From NCBI RefSeq assembly GCF_003173755.1, contig NZ_CP029553.1, positions 5,026,001 through 5,090,000 on the forward strand: a stretch of DNA of 64,000 nt. The letters run 5' to 3'. This stretch comes from Methylobacterium terrae (GTDB lineage Bacteria; Pseudomonadota; Alphaproteobacteria; Rhizobiales; Beijerinckiaceae). Shown here one piece after another: positions 1 through 10,082 of this stretch. The position numbers and the translations under genes were made by a program. The stretch's first letter is position 1. Each line of letters opens with the position of its first letter. The notes beneath the pieces were generated by a model. That model did not search any database, was not told the DNA's origin, and was given only the letters and a program-made list of their open reading frames with translations.

Positions 1-1170
1 CTCGCCTGGCCGCGGGGCGGCGAGGCGGTCGAGGTCTCGGTCGCCGAGACGCTGCTCTCCGCTGACGGCGCCTCCCACCTGCGGATCGAATCCCTGCGCC
101 TCGCCATGGCCCGCGGCGACCTGGTGAGCGTGCGCGGCGGGCGCGACGTGGTGATCGCCGACAGCGTGCTCGGCCCCTCCGGCGGACGCGGCGCGGTCTT
201 CTCGGGCGCAACGGAGGGCGGCGTGACGCGCAGCGACCTCTCGGGCGCTGGCGCCGAGGCGGTGGTGCTCACGGGCGGCGAGCGCCGCACCCTGACCCCC
301 GGCGGCCTGTTCCTGCGCGACAGCCGGCTGACCGGGTACGCCCGGCGCCGGCCGACGCAGCACCCGGCCGTCGCCCTCGACGGGGTCGGGGCCGAGGTCG
401 CGGGAAACTACATCCACGATTCGCCGGCCTACGCGGTCCATCTCCGCGGCAACGACCACCGGATCACCGGCAACGAGATCGCGAACCTGCTCGCCGGCGC
501 CACCGATACCGGCGCGATCTATGCCGGCCGCGACTGGACCGCGCGGGGCAGCGTGATCGCCGGCAACTTCCTGCACGACGTCCGGGGCGATGCCGGGCAC
601 GAGGTCAAGGGCGTCTACCTCGACGACATGGCGAGCGGCTTCACGATCGCCGGCAACCTCTTCCTGCGGGTCGACCAGCCGATCTTCATCGGCGGCGGGC
701 GCGACAACCGGATCGAGGGCAACGTCCTCGTCGCCTCGAGCCCGGCGCTCCACGTCGATTCCCGCGGGCAGACCTGGGCCCGCGACGCGGTCGCGGATCC
801 GCAGTCGGAGCTGCGCGCCGCCTACGCGGCGATGCCGGTGGAGTCGGGGCCCTGGCGCGCGCGCTATCCGGGATTGCCGGGCCTGCTCTACGACCGACCG
901 GGCGTCGCGACCGGCAACGTCGTCACCGACAACCTCATGGCCCTGAGCGCGCCGTTCCGCTTCACCGACGGCGGCAGCCAGGCGGAGCAGACCCTCGCGC
1001 GCAACCGCGGCCCGGCCCATCCCCCGCCGAACCTCGCCGACCTCGCGCAGGCCTCCGTGAAGCCCGAGGATTTCGCCACGCTCGCCGACGGCACCGGGCT
1101 CAGGCTGCCGACGATCCCGTCCGCCCGGATGCGCCGGTCCCTGCTGGCCGGGGCGCCTTTCGGGCGCTGA
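1..1170 (+). CDS. Right-handed beta-helix repeat protein, 5'-truncated
   Basis: The reading frame is open from the first base, so the N-terminus lies outside the window. The visible ~389 residues carry repeated short strands with Asn/Gly turns (G-N-x-I, V-x-D-N, I-x-G-N patterns, e.g. RITGNEIANLLAG), as in right-handed parallel beta-helix proteins of the pectate-lyase/polysaccharide-active superfamily. The last ~70 residues are less regular. It may bind or cleave a polysaccharide, probably outside the cytoplasm, but no catalytic residues can be assigned and the signal peptide is not in view. Two glycosyltransferase genes follow on the opposite strand, which suggests an exopolysaccharide locus. 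Its 3' end overlaps the WecG-like gene tail-to-tail by 71 bp. Confidence 0.75.
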   Translation, partial: LAWPRGGEAVEVSVAETLLSADGASHLRIESLRLAMARGDLVSVRGGRDVVIADSVLGPSGGRGAVFSGATEGGVTRSDLSGAGAEAVVLTGGERRTLTPGGLFLRDSRLTGYARRRPTQHPAVALDGVGAEVAGNYIHDSPAYAVHLRGNDHRITGNEIANLLAGATDTGAIYAGRDWTARGSVIAGNFLHDVRGDAGHEVKGVYLDDMASGFTIAGNLFLRVDQPIFIGGGRDNRIEGNVLVASSPALHVDSRGQTWARDAVADPQSELRAAYAAMPVESGPWRARYPGLPGLLYDRPGVATGNVVTDNLMALSAPFRFTDGGSQAEQTLARNRGPAHPPPNLADLAQASVKPEDFATLADGTGLRLPTIPSARMRRSLLAGAPFGR

Positions 1171-1930
1171 GCGCGTCGCGGGCCGCGATCAGGAGGAAGC
1201 GCGGGATGGTGTCGAGGTAGCGCCGCCACAGGCGCCGCGGCTCGCGGGCGACCCGGTAGGCCCATTCGAGGCCCGCCACCTGGAGCATCCGCGGCGCCCG
1301 CGGGATGCGGCCGGTCGCGACGTCGAAGGCCGCGCCGACGCCCATGGCGATCGTGCCCGGCAGGTGGGCGGCGTGGGCCGCCATGAACAGTTCCTGCTTC
1401 GGCGTGCCGAGCCCGACCCAGACGATCTGCGCCCCCGAGGCGCGGATGCGCGCGCGCATCGCCTCGGTCTCGGCGGCGTCGAGAGCGCGGAAGGGCGGCG
1501 TCTCGATCCCGGCGACCTGCAGCCCCGGCACCCGGGCGCGCATCGTCGTCGCGAGCAGGTCGGCGACGCCCTCGCCCCCGCCGAGGAAGTAGTGGCGCCA
1601 GCCCTCCGCCGCCCCGGCCCGGCAGACCGCCTCGACCGCCTCGATGCCCGGCACCTGCTGCATGGCGGAGAGCCCGCGCCAGCGCCCGATCCAGCTCAAG
1701 GGGCGGCCGTCGGCGCAGACGAGGAGCGCCTCGTGGTGGGCGGCGCGAAGGCCCGCCTCCCTCTGCGCCCGCACCACGCCGTGGGCGTCGCGAAAGACCA
1801 CGAAGGTACCGGCCTGCCCCGGCCCGGCGGCGAGCCGCCGCCCCACCGCCGCGATCAGCCCGTCCATGTCGGTGGCCGAGACCGGCACGCCGCCGATCTC
1901 GAAGGAGGGGACGAGGGGGTCGTGCGCCAT
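1100..1930 (-). CDS. WecG/TagA/CpsF-family glycosyltransferase
   Basis: A 276-residue protein of the WecG/TagA/CpsF family (GT26), which transfers a sugar (ManNAcA in WecG, ManNAc in TagA) to a lipid-linked precursor at the cytoplasmic membrane. Family features visible are the VWVGLGTPKQELFMAAH motif, the preceding small-residue/Asp-rich segment and GVGAAFDVATGRIPRAPRMLQ with the following EWAYRV. The acceptor cannot be read from the sequence. ATG 1930 has an AGGAA ribosome-binding site and lies 3 bp after the stop of the upstream GT4 gene, so the two are co-transcribed. The C-terminal ~20 residues are low-complexity and overlap the beta-helix gene on the other strand. Confidence 0.9.
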   Translation of the reverse strand: MAHDPLVPSFEIGGVPVSATDMDGLIAAVGRRLAAGPGQAGTFVVFRDAHGVVRAQREAGLRAAHHEALLVCADGRPLSWIGRWRGLSAMQQVPGIEAVEAVCRAGAAEGWRHYFLGGGEGVADLLATTMRARVPGLQVAGIETPPFRALDAAETEAMRARIRASGAQIVWVGLGTPKQELFMAAHAAHLPGTIAMGVGAAFDVATGRIPRAPRMLQVAGLEWAYRVAREPRRLWRRYLDTIPRFLLIAARDALSARKAPRPAGTGASGRTGSSAA

Positions 1931-1933
1931 GAA

Positions 1934-3130
1934 TCAGGTTCCTGTCGGTGAAAGGGACGCGTCGGCCGCCCGGGCGGCGACGGCGTCGCGGTAGATCTCG
2001 AGGAGGGCGCGCGTGGTGACGTCCTCGCGCCACTCGCGCTCGTAGACGGTGCGGGCGGCGCGCCCCATGGCGGCCGCGGCCGCGGGGTCGCCCGCGATGC
2101 GGGCGAGCGCGGCGGCGAGGTCGGCGGCGTCGCCCGGCTCCGCGAGGAGGCCGGTCGCGCCCTCGCTCACGAGGCTCGCCAGCGCCCCGATCCGCGAGGC
2201 GACGACCGGGGTGCCGGCGGCGAAAGCCTCCGCCACCACCATCGGCAATCCCTCGTACCAGAGCGACGGCACCACGACCGCGGCCGCCCGCGCCATCGCG
2301 GCCTGGACCGCGTCGGGGGCGAGGGCGCCCCTGAGGTCGAGGCCCGGATGGTCGGCGAGCACGCCTGCGAGCGGCCCCTCGCCGATCGCCGTGACCCGAA
2401 TTCCGGCTCGCGCCGCCGCCTCGGCGAGGACGGGCACGCCCTTCTCAGGGCTCAGCCGGCCGACATAGAGGAGGCCGCTGCGCGGTCCGCCGGGGGGCTC
2501 GCCCGGATCGGGCAGGCCGTTCGGGCGGATGCGGATCTTGTCCGCCGGGAAGCCCGCCGCGACGAAGCGCTCGCGGGCGAAGGGGGTGAGCGCCACGAAT
2601 CGGTCGACGTCGCGTCGCCAGGTTCCGGCCCGGCGATGCCGGTCGACCATCCGGGCGACGGCGAGGGAGCCGATCCGCGAGCCGCGATAGCAGGCGAACC
2701 GCACCGCCTGGTAGGGCGAGCCGGTGACGCAGACCTCGCACGGCGCGCCGTCGCGCATCAGGAAGGCGCCCGGGCAGATCAGGCGGTAGTTGTGCAGGGT
2801 CTGCACCGTGGCGCAGCCCGCCGCCCGCGCCGCGGCGTGGATGCCCGGCGAGAGGAGCGGGAAGAAGTTGTGGACGTGGACCACGTCCGGGGCGAAGCGG
2901 CGCACGGCCGCCATCACCCGGGCGATGCCCTCCGGCGCGTGCGTCGCCGCGAAGGCCGCCCGCAGGCGGGCGAGGCCGGAATCGATCGCGCCGTTGTCGA
3001 GGCACACCGCCTCGACCGCGCAGCCGGCTCGTTCGAGGGCGGCGAGGTCGCGGGCCACCGCCGCGTCCTCGCCGCCGCGGACCTGGTAGCGGTTGTGGGC
3101 GACGAGGACGCGCAGGGGAGGGGCGCTCAT
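1934..3130 (-). CDS. GT4-type (GT-B) glycosyltransferase
   Basis: A 398-residue cytoplasmic glycosyltransferase. The N-terminal Rossmann half begins LRVLVAHNRYQVRGGED, a glycine-rich acceptor loop, and the C-terminal half has LLYVGRLSPEKGV, VVPSLWYEGLPMVVAEAFA and GTPVVAS, the classic GT4 nucleotide-sugar site with its E-x7-E motif. A Cys-rich insert (ICPGAF...CEVCVTG, about residues 120-140) occurs in some GT4 enzymes for surface polysaccharides. ATG 3130 was chosen because the frame upstream encodes Arg/Pro/Ala-rich filler unlike any GT4 N-terminus. It is the first gene of a two-gene operon with the WecG-like gene. Donor and acceptor are unknown. Confidence 0.88.
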   Translation of the reverse strand: MSAPPLRVLVAHNRYQVRGGEDAAVARDLAALERAGCAVEAVCLDNGAIDSGLARLRAAFAATHAPEGIARVMAAVRRFAPDVVHVHNFFPLLSPGIHAAARAAGCATVQTLHNYRLICPGAFLMRDGAPCEVCVTGSPYQAVRFACYRGSRIGSLAVARMVDRHRRAGTWRRDVDRFVALTPFARERFVAAGFPADKIRIRPNGLPDPGEPPGGPRSGLLYVGRLSPEKGVPVLAEAAARAGIRVTAIGEGPLAGVLADHPGLDLRGALAPDAVQAAMARAAAVVVPSLWYEGLPMVVAEAFAAGTPVVASRIGALASLVSEGATGLLAEPGDAADLAAALARIAGDPAAAAAMGRAARTVYEREWREDVTTRALLEIYRDAVAARAADASLSPTGT

Positions 3131-3750
3131 CGGCGCCGCCCGCCGGCTTCCGGCCTCGGCGCGAGGGGCCGTTTCGGCCGGCGCCCGGACCGGAGCGCAC
3201 CGTCCCGGCCGACGAGGCCGCCGACCCGCGACGTCCCGCTGCTCATCCGTCGCAAAGCCCCCAAAGCCCGAGCCCCCAAGATCCGACGTCTCCCTCCGCG
3301 GCGTCACGCCGGGGACCGCGCGCCTCGCCCGCCTGTTCCGTTACTCCCGAAGTACAACGCCAGCCTTGGCGGGCCGGCGCGTCCCCGTCCCGAGACCAGG
3401 CGGTCCGGGGAGCCGGCGATCGTCAGGAGATTCGGGTCGAGGCTCGACGAACCTGCGTGGAGATAACGTGTTTCCCGTGGATCTTCAGCCGCGGAGAACT
3501 ACCGACCCCAGCCGGCCTGGGCGGTTCGACAGGACACGTCGTGGCAGGTCGAGATGAGACCGGCGGCTGTTCTGGAGCACGTCAGAAATCGACGAGCGAA
3601 CGGGATTGTGCTGCGATCGCAGCGGCCTGGGCGGCGCCGGGTGCCGGCGCGGCGACGCGCGCTCGCCCGCCGCAGCCGCGTCCCGCGGGGCACGGGGGTG
3701 TGACGCGATGTCCGGGCCGGTCGGCGTCTCGCTTGTCAGCGCCTCGCCGG
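3131..3750. other. Intergenic stretch, no gene recognised
   Basis: About 620 bp between two minus-strand genes. Open frames here have no recognisable domain and look like shadows of GC-rich DNA. The part next to 3130 should hold the promoter and leader of the glycosyltransferase pair, but no convincing -35/-10 pair was seen. The length would fit a decayed gene; nothing in the sequence proves it. Confidence 0.4.
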
Positions 3751-4746
3751 TCAGCCCCGGGCCGATCCGCCCGGCGCCAGGATCGCCTCGACGACCTCCT
3801 GCACCTCCAGCGCCTCCGCCAGGGTCGCGAGGTGGTGCGCCTCGCCGGCATTCATCCGCACCACGCCCTCGAGCTGGCGGCGCAGGGCGATCGGCCGGGC
3901 GCGCTCGTTCGGCATCGCGTCGGGCGCCGCCTCGAAGCGGCCGTCCGGCCCCCGCCGCTCGGCGATCGCCCAGTCGCGCAGGCGGACCGCGCCGGCCTCG
4001 CCCTCGAGGGTCCAGGTGTTGTGGTCGTCGTGCGGCGTCCCGCCGACCCGGCCGCGCAGGACCACCGGCACGTCGCCGGCCCGGAACGCGGCCTCGATCG
4101 CGCGCTCGGACCGGCCTGGCTCGGGGAATTCGGCCCGCGCCGCGAGCCCGCGCAGCGGCCCGAGCAGGCGGCGGCTGAGGAACAGGAAGTGCGACACCAC
4201 CTCGCGGGTGAAGCCGCCCTCCTGCGGCGCGTCGAGCCAGGCCGCGGCATCGGCCTGCCAGGGCCGCGGCCAGAGCGCGAAGGCGACCTCGATGGTGAGC
4301 TGCCGCGGCGCGCCGACCGCGCCCTCGGCGATCCACCGGGTCAGCGCGGCGACCCCGAGGGAGGAGGCGAACGGGAAGTTCACGGCGCCACGGCCGCCTG
4401 CCTCCGCCACGAAGGCCCGCGCCTCGGCGAGGTCGACGGCGAGGGGCTTCTCGCAGAACACGCTGCGGCCCGCCGCCAGGGCCGCCCGGGCGTGGCCGAG
4501 ATGCGAGGCGGGCGGGGAGGCGACGTAGACGCAGTCGCTCGCCGCCACGACGGCGGCGGCATCCGCCACCACGGGGACGGACGGGAAGGCGGCGGCGATG
4601 CGGCCTCGCGCCGACGGGCTCGGATCCCACAGCGCCGCGACCCGGACGGGCGCGCCCTCCTGCCCGAGGACGGCGCTCAGCATGCGCTCGCCCATGATGC
4701 CGGCGCCGATGATGCCGAGGGCGAGGGGTTCGGTGGGCGTGCGCAT
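3751..4746 (-). CDS. Gfo/Idh/MocA-family NAD(P)-dependent oxidoreductase
   Basis: A 331-residue protein with an N-terminal Rossmann fold: GIIGAGIMGERML at residues ~10-22 is the dinucleotide-binding glycine motif, and YVASPPASHLGHARAALAAGRSVFCEKPLA carries the family EKP signature (shown here in part; the Lys-Pro pair is the catalytic-site marker). The C-terminal half is the usual alpha/beta sheet domain with THDDHNTW-like strands. Members oxidise or epimerise sugars, inositols or related alcohols, and the substrate cannot be predicted. ATG 4746 is placed just before the Rossmann motif; the longer frame upstream reads as Arg-rich filler. The gene stands alone, about 230 bp from a divergent small membrane-protein gene. 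Confidence 0.88.
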   Translation of the reverse strand: MRTPTEPLALGIIGAGIMGERMLSAVLGQEGAPVRVAALWDPSPSARGRIAAAFPSVPVVADAAAVVAASDCVYVASPPASHLGHARAALAAGRSVFCEKPLAVDLAEARAFVAEAGGRGAVNFPFASSLGVAALTRWIAEGAVGAPRQLTIEVAFALWPRPWQADAAAWLDAPQEGGFTREVVSHFLFLSRRLLGPLRGLAARAEFPEPGRSERAIEAAFRAGDVPVVLRGRVGGTPHDDHNTWTLEGEAGAVRLRDWAIAERRGPDGRFEAAPDAMPNERARPIALRRQLEGVVRMNAGEAHHLATLAEALEVQEVVEAILAPGGSARG

Positions 4747-4974
4747 CTGTGGGGGATCCTGGTGCCGTGCGCGCTCCTCATAAGGCCGAACAGGCGGCGG
4801 GGGAACGTGATGGCGTCCGCTCGCGGTCATTGCCTGGCGCGGGCGAGAGGCCGCACGCGTTAGATCTTGACCGTATTGCTGACGTATCCTTAAAGCGGGC
4901 CGTCCACCGGCACGCCGCTCGCACCGCATTCCCGTGAACGGGGCACGATGTCCCAGACCGGGAGAAATGTTCGC

Positions 4975-5220
4975 ATGTGGCACAGTGCCGTCGGTTTCCT
5001 CGCCGTTGCGATTGCGGTCGCGCTGATCGTCCGGCATTTCGGGGCGCCGCGTGCCGTGATCTACGGCTTCGTGATTACCGGGCTCGGGGCCTCGCTCGCG
5101 ACGCTGCTCCTCGCCGACGCCAACACGGTCGATCCCGGGAAGAGCCGCGCCCCGGCCTTCACGGCGCAGACCGCGCCGGTGCCTGGGCGCGACGTGCGCG
5201 ACACCGGCGCCTGGCGCTGA
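4975..5220 (+). CDS. Small two-helix membrane protein, unknown function
   Basis: An 81-residue protein not recognised as a named family. Two hydrophobic helices are visible (about residues 4-20 and 28-47) with a short charged loop between them, followed by a ~30-residue polar, Pro-rich tail, so it probably sits in the inner membrane. ATG 4975 is preferred over ATG 4948 because a GGGAGA sequence lies about 9 bp upstream; the longer start would add nine polar residues. It is convergent with the downstream DMT-type transporter gene. Confidence 0.55.
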   Translation: MWHSAVGFLAVAIAVALIVRHFGAPRAVIYGFVITGLGASLATLLLADANTVDPGKSRAPAFTAQTAPVPGRDVRDTGAWR

Positions 5221-5243
5221 TCCGCCTTTCGTCGGTCCGGGCC

Positions 5244-5687
5244 TCAGGACAGCGAGATCAGCGCGACGCCGGCGACCATCAGCCCGCAGCCGAGGACGCG
5301 CCACGGCCCGGCGGCGTGCTGCGCGAAGCCGACCCAGCCGTAATGGTCGAGCAGCACCGAGGTCACGAGGCCGGCGGACACCGTGAGCCCGGTGAACACC
5401 GCCGCCCCCAGCCGCCCGGCGAGGACGATCATCGCCAGCACGTAGGCGCCGCCCATCGCGCCGCCGAGCCAAGCCCACCACGGCACCTGGGCGAGGCGGG
5501 ACGTCCCCGGCCAGGCGAGCCCGAGGAAGGGCGCGGCCGCGAGGTAGACCAGCGCGTTGGCGCCCGAGACGACGAGGGCGGCGAGCACCGGCTGGCCGAG
5601 GGCCTTGGTGAGGGCCGTGTTCGCCCCCGCCTGGACGGTGTTGAGCACGCCGGCGAGGATGGCCGACAGGACGACGAGGACGGGCAT
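5244..5687 (-). CDS. DMT-superfamily membrane protein, YdcZ/DUF606 type
   Basis: A 147-residue protein with five hydrophobic helices, matching the half-size DUF606/YdcZ branch of the drug/metabolite transporter superfamily. Typical features are an N-terminal helix with a QAGANTAL segment, a PWWAWLGGAMGGAYV loop and a C-terminal GCGLMVAGVALI helix. Members are inner-membrane proteins, often arranged as tandem or paired copies and thought to dimerise. Only one copy is present here and no partner gene is adjacent. The substrate is unknown. The start is the ATG at 5687. Confidence 0.82.
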   Translation of the reverse strand: MPVLVVLSAILAGVLNTVQAGANTALTKALGQPVLAALVVSGANALVYLAAAPFLGLAWPGTSRLAQVPWWAWLGGAMGGAYVLAMIVLAGRLGAAVFTGLTVSAGLVTSVLLDHYGWVGFAQHAAGPWRVLGCGLMVAGVALISLS

Positions 5688-5756
5688 GGATGACGGGCTT
5701 TCGCGACCGGGAGCCTCGTCAACGCCGCCGGCGTCCCGGAGGTCGCGGCGCCCGGG

Positions 5757-7784
5757 TCACCGCTCCGGCAGGCCGGCGCGCCGCAAGCCGTCGTAGAGGC
5801 GCTCGCGCTGGGCGAGGAAGGTCGGCTCGGTGGAGGTCAGGCTGCGGTAGCGGGCGATCGTGTAGCCCGGCCGGAGCCTGAGGAACTCGGCGAGCGAGGC
5901 CCGCGCCTCCGCGTCGCGGCCGAGGCGCGCGAAGGCGCAGGCGAGGTAGAGGTGCGGGAAGTCGAAGAGCGGGTTCACGGCCGCCGCGCGGCGCAAGGGA
6001 TCGATCGCCGCCTCGTCCCGCCCGAGATGGAGCTTGGCCAGCCCGTCCCGCGCCAGCCAGGCGCCGAGCAGGGGATCCTTCGGGCTCAGGCGGATCGCCG
6101 CCGCGATGTCGGCTTCCGTCTCCTCCGCCCGGCCGAGGAAGATGTGGATCAGGCCCCGGTAGGCGTGGGCGCGCGCGAAGCTCGGGTTGAGGGCGAGCAC
6201 GCGCTCGAACGCCGCGAGCGCCTCCGCGTAGCGGGCGCGGGCCCGCAGGGTCTCGCCGCGCAGGTAATGCGCGAAGGGGTGGGTCGGGTCGCCGCGGAGC
6301 ACGGCGGCGACCGCCCGCTCGGCCGCGTCGAGGTCGCCGGCCCGCTCGGTCGTCCAGCCGTTCAGCACCCCGTCGACGAGCACCTCGGCGAGGCCGAGCC
6401 GGGCGTGGGTGTTGGCCGGATCGAGGGCGAGGGCGCGCTCGAACAGGGGCCGGGCCCCGGCATGGTTCTCCCGGGCGAAGGGCCGGTTGAGCAGGGCCTG
6501 GCCGCGCATGACGAGGTCGACCGCGTCCGCCGGGTGCCCCGCCCGCGCCTGCGTCTCGGCCTCCAGCAGGCGCACGCCGAGCGCCCGGCCGACCTGGGCG
6601 ACGAGGGCGTCCTGCGCCGCCGCGAGGTCGCCCCGCGCCCCGTCGTAGCGGTCGGCCCAGAGGGCGGCGCCGGTCTCGGCGTCGGTGAGATGCACGGCGA
6701 AGCGCACCTGCTCGGCGCTCTGCCGCAGGCTGCCCTGCACGACGTAGCGCACGCCGAGCTCCCGCCCGACCGCCCGGGGCTCGACCGGCCGCCCCTTGTA
6801 GGATTGCGCGGTGCCGTGGGCGATGACGAAGGTGCCGGGCGCCCGGGCGAGGTCGGCGGAGAGGTCCTCGGCGAGCTGCTCGGCGAGGTAGTCCTGGTCC
6901 GCGTCGCCGCTCTGGTTCACGAGCGGCAGGACGACGAGCGAGAGGCGCGGCCGCGCCGGCTCGCGGATCTCCTCCGCCCGCTCGGGGCCGGCGAGCCGCG
7001 ACCAGCCGAGCGCCAGCCCGGCGGCGAGCGCCAGGGTGAGGAGCGCCAGGGTGACGATCCGCGAGGTGATGATCCGCGAGGCGACGATCGGTAGGGCGGC
7101 GACGGCACCGAGGGCGGGCCGCAAGGCCCGTCCGTCCGGCGGCGGCACGGCGTAGACGCGCATCGGCCGGGCGATGTTCTTCAGCCGCTGGAGCCCGTGA
7201 TCGACGAAGCGCAGGTCGGGCAGGCCGCGCGCGTGCCGGTAGGCGGCCTCCGACAGCCGCAGCGCGCCGGGCTCGGCCATCGCCTGCAGCCGGGCCGCGA
7301 TGTTGACGCCGTCGCCGAACAGGTCGCCCTCGTGCACCATGACCTCGCCGACGTGGATGCCGATGCGCAGGCGGAACCGGCCGGCGTCGCCTTCGGCCTC
7401 CGCCAGCATCCGCTGGATCGCCGTGGCGCAGTGCACCGCGTCCGCCACCGAGGCGAACTCGGCGAGCACGCTGTCCCCGGCCGTGTTCGCGATCCGCCCG
7501 CGCCGCGCCGAGACGAGGCGGTCGACGATCCGCCGGGTCGCCTGGAGGGCCCGCATCGCGCCGCTCTCGTCGGCATGCATCGCCTTGGAATAGCCGGCGA
7601 TGTCGGCGGCGAAGATCGCCGCCAGCCGGCGCTCCGGCACCGGCCACTCCGCCGCGGGGGACCGCTTCGTGCGCGCGCTCACGGCGCGCCGCCCGCGCCG
7701 CTCCCGAGACCGGACGGGCGGCGGGACGAGCCATTGCACGAGAAAACATCGATCGATGCGACGATCATCGAAAGCGCCCTCCAT
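5757..7784 (-). CDS. Class III adenylate/guanylate cyclase with membrane segment and TPR-like repeats
   Basis: Up to 675 residues. The N-terminal class III cyclase domain (about 50-215) has [17 protein letters not shown] with the first metal-binding Asp, [11 protein letters not shown] with the second, and GIHVGEV and NIAARLQ further on, so it probably makes cAMP or cGMP from the NTP. One hydrophobic segment (about 235-262) is followed by a FlgO/TolB-like sensory stretch ([11 protein letters not shown]...) and TPR-like helical repeats to the C-terminus. This architecture is common in rhizobial genomes. The start is uncertain: GTG 7682 would give 641 residues beginning just before the cyclase domain and is preceded by a GGGAGCGG sequence. 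Divergent from a chemoreceptor gene across ~500 bp. Confidence 0.85.
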   Translation of the reverse strand: MEGAFDDRRIDRCFLVQWLVPPPVRSRERRGRRAVSARTKRSPAAEWPVPERRLAAIFAADIAGYSKAMHADESGAMRALQATRRIVDRLVSARRGRIANTAGDSVLAEFASVADAVHCATAIQRMLAEAEGDAGRFRLRIGIHVGEVMVHEGDLFGDGVNIAARLQAMAEPGALRLSEAAYRHARGLPDLRFVDHGLQRLKNIARPMRVYAVPPPDGRALRPALGAVAALPIVASRIITSRIVTLALLTLALAAGLALGWSRLAGPERAEEIREPARPRLSLVVLPLVNQSGDADQDYLAEQLAEDLSADLARAPGTFVIAHGTAQSYKGRPVEPRAVGRELGVRYVVQGSLRQSAEQVRFAVHLTDAETGAALWADRYDGARGDLAAAQDALVAQVGRALGVRLLEAETQARAGHPADAVDLVMRGQALLNRPFARENHAGARPLFERALALDPANTHARLGLAEVLVDGVLNGWTTERAGDLDAAERAVAAVLRGDPTHPFAHYLRGETLRARARYAEALAAFERVLALNPSFARAHAYRGLIHIFLGRAEETEADIAAAIRLSPKDPLLGAWLARDGLAKLHLGRDEAAIDPLRRAAAVNPLFDFPHLYLACAFARLGRDAEARASLAEFLRLRPGYTIARYRSLTSTEPTFLAQRERLYDGLRRAGLPER

Positions 7785-8290
7785 TGTCTTCGCGGGATCG
7801 ATCCCGGTCGAGATCCAGCCCGACGCGAGCGTCGGGCCGGACCGGTGCCGAGGCCGCGGGCCGGACGGACCGGCGCATCGATCCCCGATCCTCGCCCGGA
7901 TCCGAGCGTGGCGCGTCAGCTTGGCGGGCGGTTAGCAGGACGGGAATTCAGGAAGATTGCTTCCCGGACACGGTTCCCGCCGACCTGCGGCGAGGCGAAC
8001 GCTCGCCGCGCCCGCACGTCGGGTCGGCGACCTCGCCCCGCCGCTGCAGCCGCAAAGCAATCGCGAACCCGGCCCGGCCGTGCCGCCCGGTTCACCCGGT
8101 GGATCGGCCCGAGATCCGGAACATTGTCCTACGCGCCGACCCGGCGAGGCGCGGATCCACTATCGGTTCCCTTTGTGCGAAAAAACATTTCGGCTGTCTC
8201 TCTTGTGCGCGACAAATCTTTCTTAACGGGGTGACCCTAGGCGTTAGACCGTTCCAGTCTTCGGTCTCCTCAGGGGAAACGAGTCCTACG
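7785..8290. other. Divergent upstream region of the cyclase and chemoreceptor genes
   Basis: About 500 bp with no convincing gene. Base composition falls at 8160-8240, directly before the chemoreceptor, which marks a likely promoter zone. No clear sigma-28 or sigma-70 pair could be fixed. The cyclase promoter should lie near 7785-7850. Confidence 0.4.
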
Positions 8291-9979
8291 ATGTTCAGGC
8301 TCAGCATCGGAAGCAAGCTTGCCTTGTCGTCGGCGGTAACCGCGCTGTTTGCCGCCGGCGCGATCGCCAACCAGTGGTCCAGCAACGTCGAAGTGCGCGC
8401 CGCGAACGAGGCGGTCGCGCGCGAGGCGACGATCCTGCGCGGGATCTCGCAGGCGCAGCTCGCGGTCACCCGGATCCAGCTGAGCCAGAAGACCGTCGAG
8501 CTGGCGCGCGACGCGGCGGCCGCCGACGCCGCCGTGACCGCGGCGCGCGAGGAGGCGAGGGCTGCCGCCGCGAGCCTCGCGCGGCCGATCGCGATCGCCC
8601 TCAAGCCGGACGTCCTGCGCGACAGCGAGCGCAACGTGCACGACCTCGCGGCGGCGGTGAGCCGGTACGCGCAAGCCGGCCGGGCCGACCTCTACGGCCG
8701 GCCGGTCGACGCCGCGGCGGCGGGTGCGGCCCGCCACGAGATCGCCGCCCTGACCGGGCGCGCGGAGAAGACGATCGGCGAATCGGTTGCGAACGCCAAC
8801 CGCTTCACCCAGGAGGCGATGGAGGCGGCCTCCGAGCGGATCGCCGCGGCGACGCGGGTCGGCCTCGTCGTCGGCGCCGCGATGCTGCTGAGCCTGCTCG
8901 GCGCGGTCGTCGCGCTGATGTTGAACATCCGGCGGCCGATCACCCGGCTGGTCTCCGTGCTGGAGCGGATGGCGGCGGGCGAGATCGACGCCGAGATCGC
9001 CGAGAGCCGGCGCGGCGACGAGATCGGGGCGCTCGGCCGCGCCGTCGACAGCATCAAGGCCATGGTGGCGCGCAAGGCGGCCGAGGATGCCGAGCGCCGC
9101 CAGATCGCCGATGCGGCCGCGGCCGCGGCGCGCCAGCACGCCATGATGGAGCTCGCCGACAGCTTCGAGGCCGAGATCGGCGGCATCGTCGGCTCGGTGT
9201 CGTCCTCCGCCACCGAGCTGCAGGCCACCGCCCGCTCGATGTCCGCGACCGCCTCCGAGACGGCGGCGCAATCGTCGAGCGTCGCCGCCGCGGCCGAGGA
9301 GGCGGCGGCGAATGTCGGCACGGTGGCGGCGGCGGCCGAGGAACTCGGCGCCTCGATCTCCGAGATCGGCCGCCAGGTGTCCGGCTCCGCCGGCCTCGCC
9401 CAGCGGGCGGTGGCGGAAGCCGACCAGACCACGCTCTTCGTGCAGGCCCTCAGCCAGACCTCGGCGAAGATCGGCGACATGGTCGGGCTGATCTCCAACA
9501 TCGCCAGCCAGACCAACCTCCTGGCCTTGAACGCCACCATCGAGGCGGCCCGGGCCGGCGAGGCGGGACGCGGCTTTGCCGTGGTCGCCGCCGAGGTCAA
9601 GGAACTGGCCAACCAGACGGCCCGGGCGACGGAGGAGATCGCGCGCCAGATCGGCGAGGTGCAGGGCGTGACGACGCAGACCGTGGGGGCGATCGGCGCG
9701 ATCACCTCGCTGATCCGCGAGATCGACGCGGTGGCCGCCTCGATCGCCGCGGCCGTCGAGCAGCAGGGAAGCGCCACCCAGGAGATCGTGCGCAACGTCT
9801 CGCAGGCCTCGATCGGCACGAGCGCGGTGACCGGCAACGTCGCCGGGGTGGCCCAGGCCTCCGAGACGACCGGCCTGGCGGCGACCCAGGTTCTCGCCTC
9901 GGCCTCCGAGCTGTCGCGTCAGTCCGAGCACCTCTCGGGCGAGGTGCACCGCTTCCTCGCCACCGTCCGGGCGGCCTGA
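8291..9979 (+). CDS. Methyl-accepting chemotaxis protein
   Basis: A 562-residue transmembrane chemoreceptor. Helix 1 (about residues 8-27) is followed by a ~165-residue mainly helical, Ala/Arg-rich sensor region of four-helix-bundle type. Helix 2 (about 194-216) leads to a HAMP domain ([20 protein letters not shown]...[11 protein letters not shown] region) and a long methyl-accepting signalling domain, whose tip contains [20 protein letters not shown] and [20 protein letters not shown], the CheA/CheW contact hairpin. No C-terminal pentapeptide tether for CheR/CheB is present. ATG 8291 gives a signal-anchor directly at the N-terminus. No che genes are nearby, so it probably feeds a chemotaxis array encoded elsewhere. 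The ligand is unknown. Confidence 0.94.
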   Translation: MFRLSIGSKLALSSAVTALFAAGAIANQWSSNVEVRAANEAVAREATILRGISQAQLAVTRIQLSQKTVELARDAAAADAAVTAAREEARAAAASLARPIAIALKPDVLRDSERNVHDLAAAVSRYAQAGRADLYGRPVDAAAAGAARHEIAALTGRAEKTIGESVANANRFTQEAMEAASERIAAATRVGLVVGAAMLLSLLGAVVALMLNIRRPITRLVSVLERMAAGEIDAEIAESRRGDEIGALGRAVDSIKAMVARKAAEDAERRQIADAAAAAARQHAMMELADSFEAEIGGIVGSVSSSATELQATARSMSATASETAAQSSSVAAAAEEAAANVGTVAAAAEELGASISEIGRQVSGSAGLAQRAVAEADQTTLFVQALSQTSAKIGDMVGLISNIASQTNLLALNATIEAARAGEAGRGFAVVAAEVKELANQTARATEEIARQIGEVQGVTTQTVGAIGAITSLIREIDAVAASIAAAVEQQGSATQEIVRNVSQASIGTSAVTGNVAGVAQASETTGLAATQVLASASELSRQSEHLSGEVHRFLATVRAA

Positions 9980-10082
9980 CCGGCGCCGGGCGGCCGCGAA
10001 CGGGGCGCGATGACGCGGCGCGCTCCGTGGGATAGGGCATGCGGGCCGGACGGTCGTCGATCGGTCCGGACGGAGCAGGCGC

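Noticed and set aside
888-2033. Arg/Gly-rich open frames on both strands through the window
   Set aside because: Long frames in other registers have no recognisable domains and lie over clear genes; they are expected in GC-rich DNA.
7957-8226. Small plus-strand frame in the cyclase/chemoreceptor gap
   Set aside because: No ribosome-binding site, no domain, and it overlaps the AT-dip likely to be the promoter.
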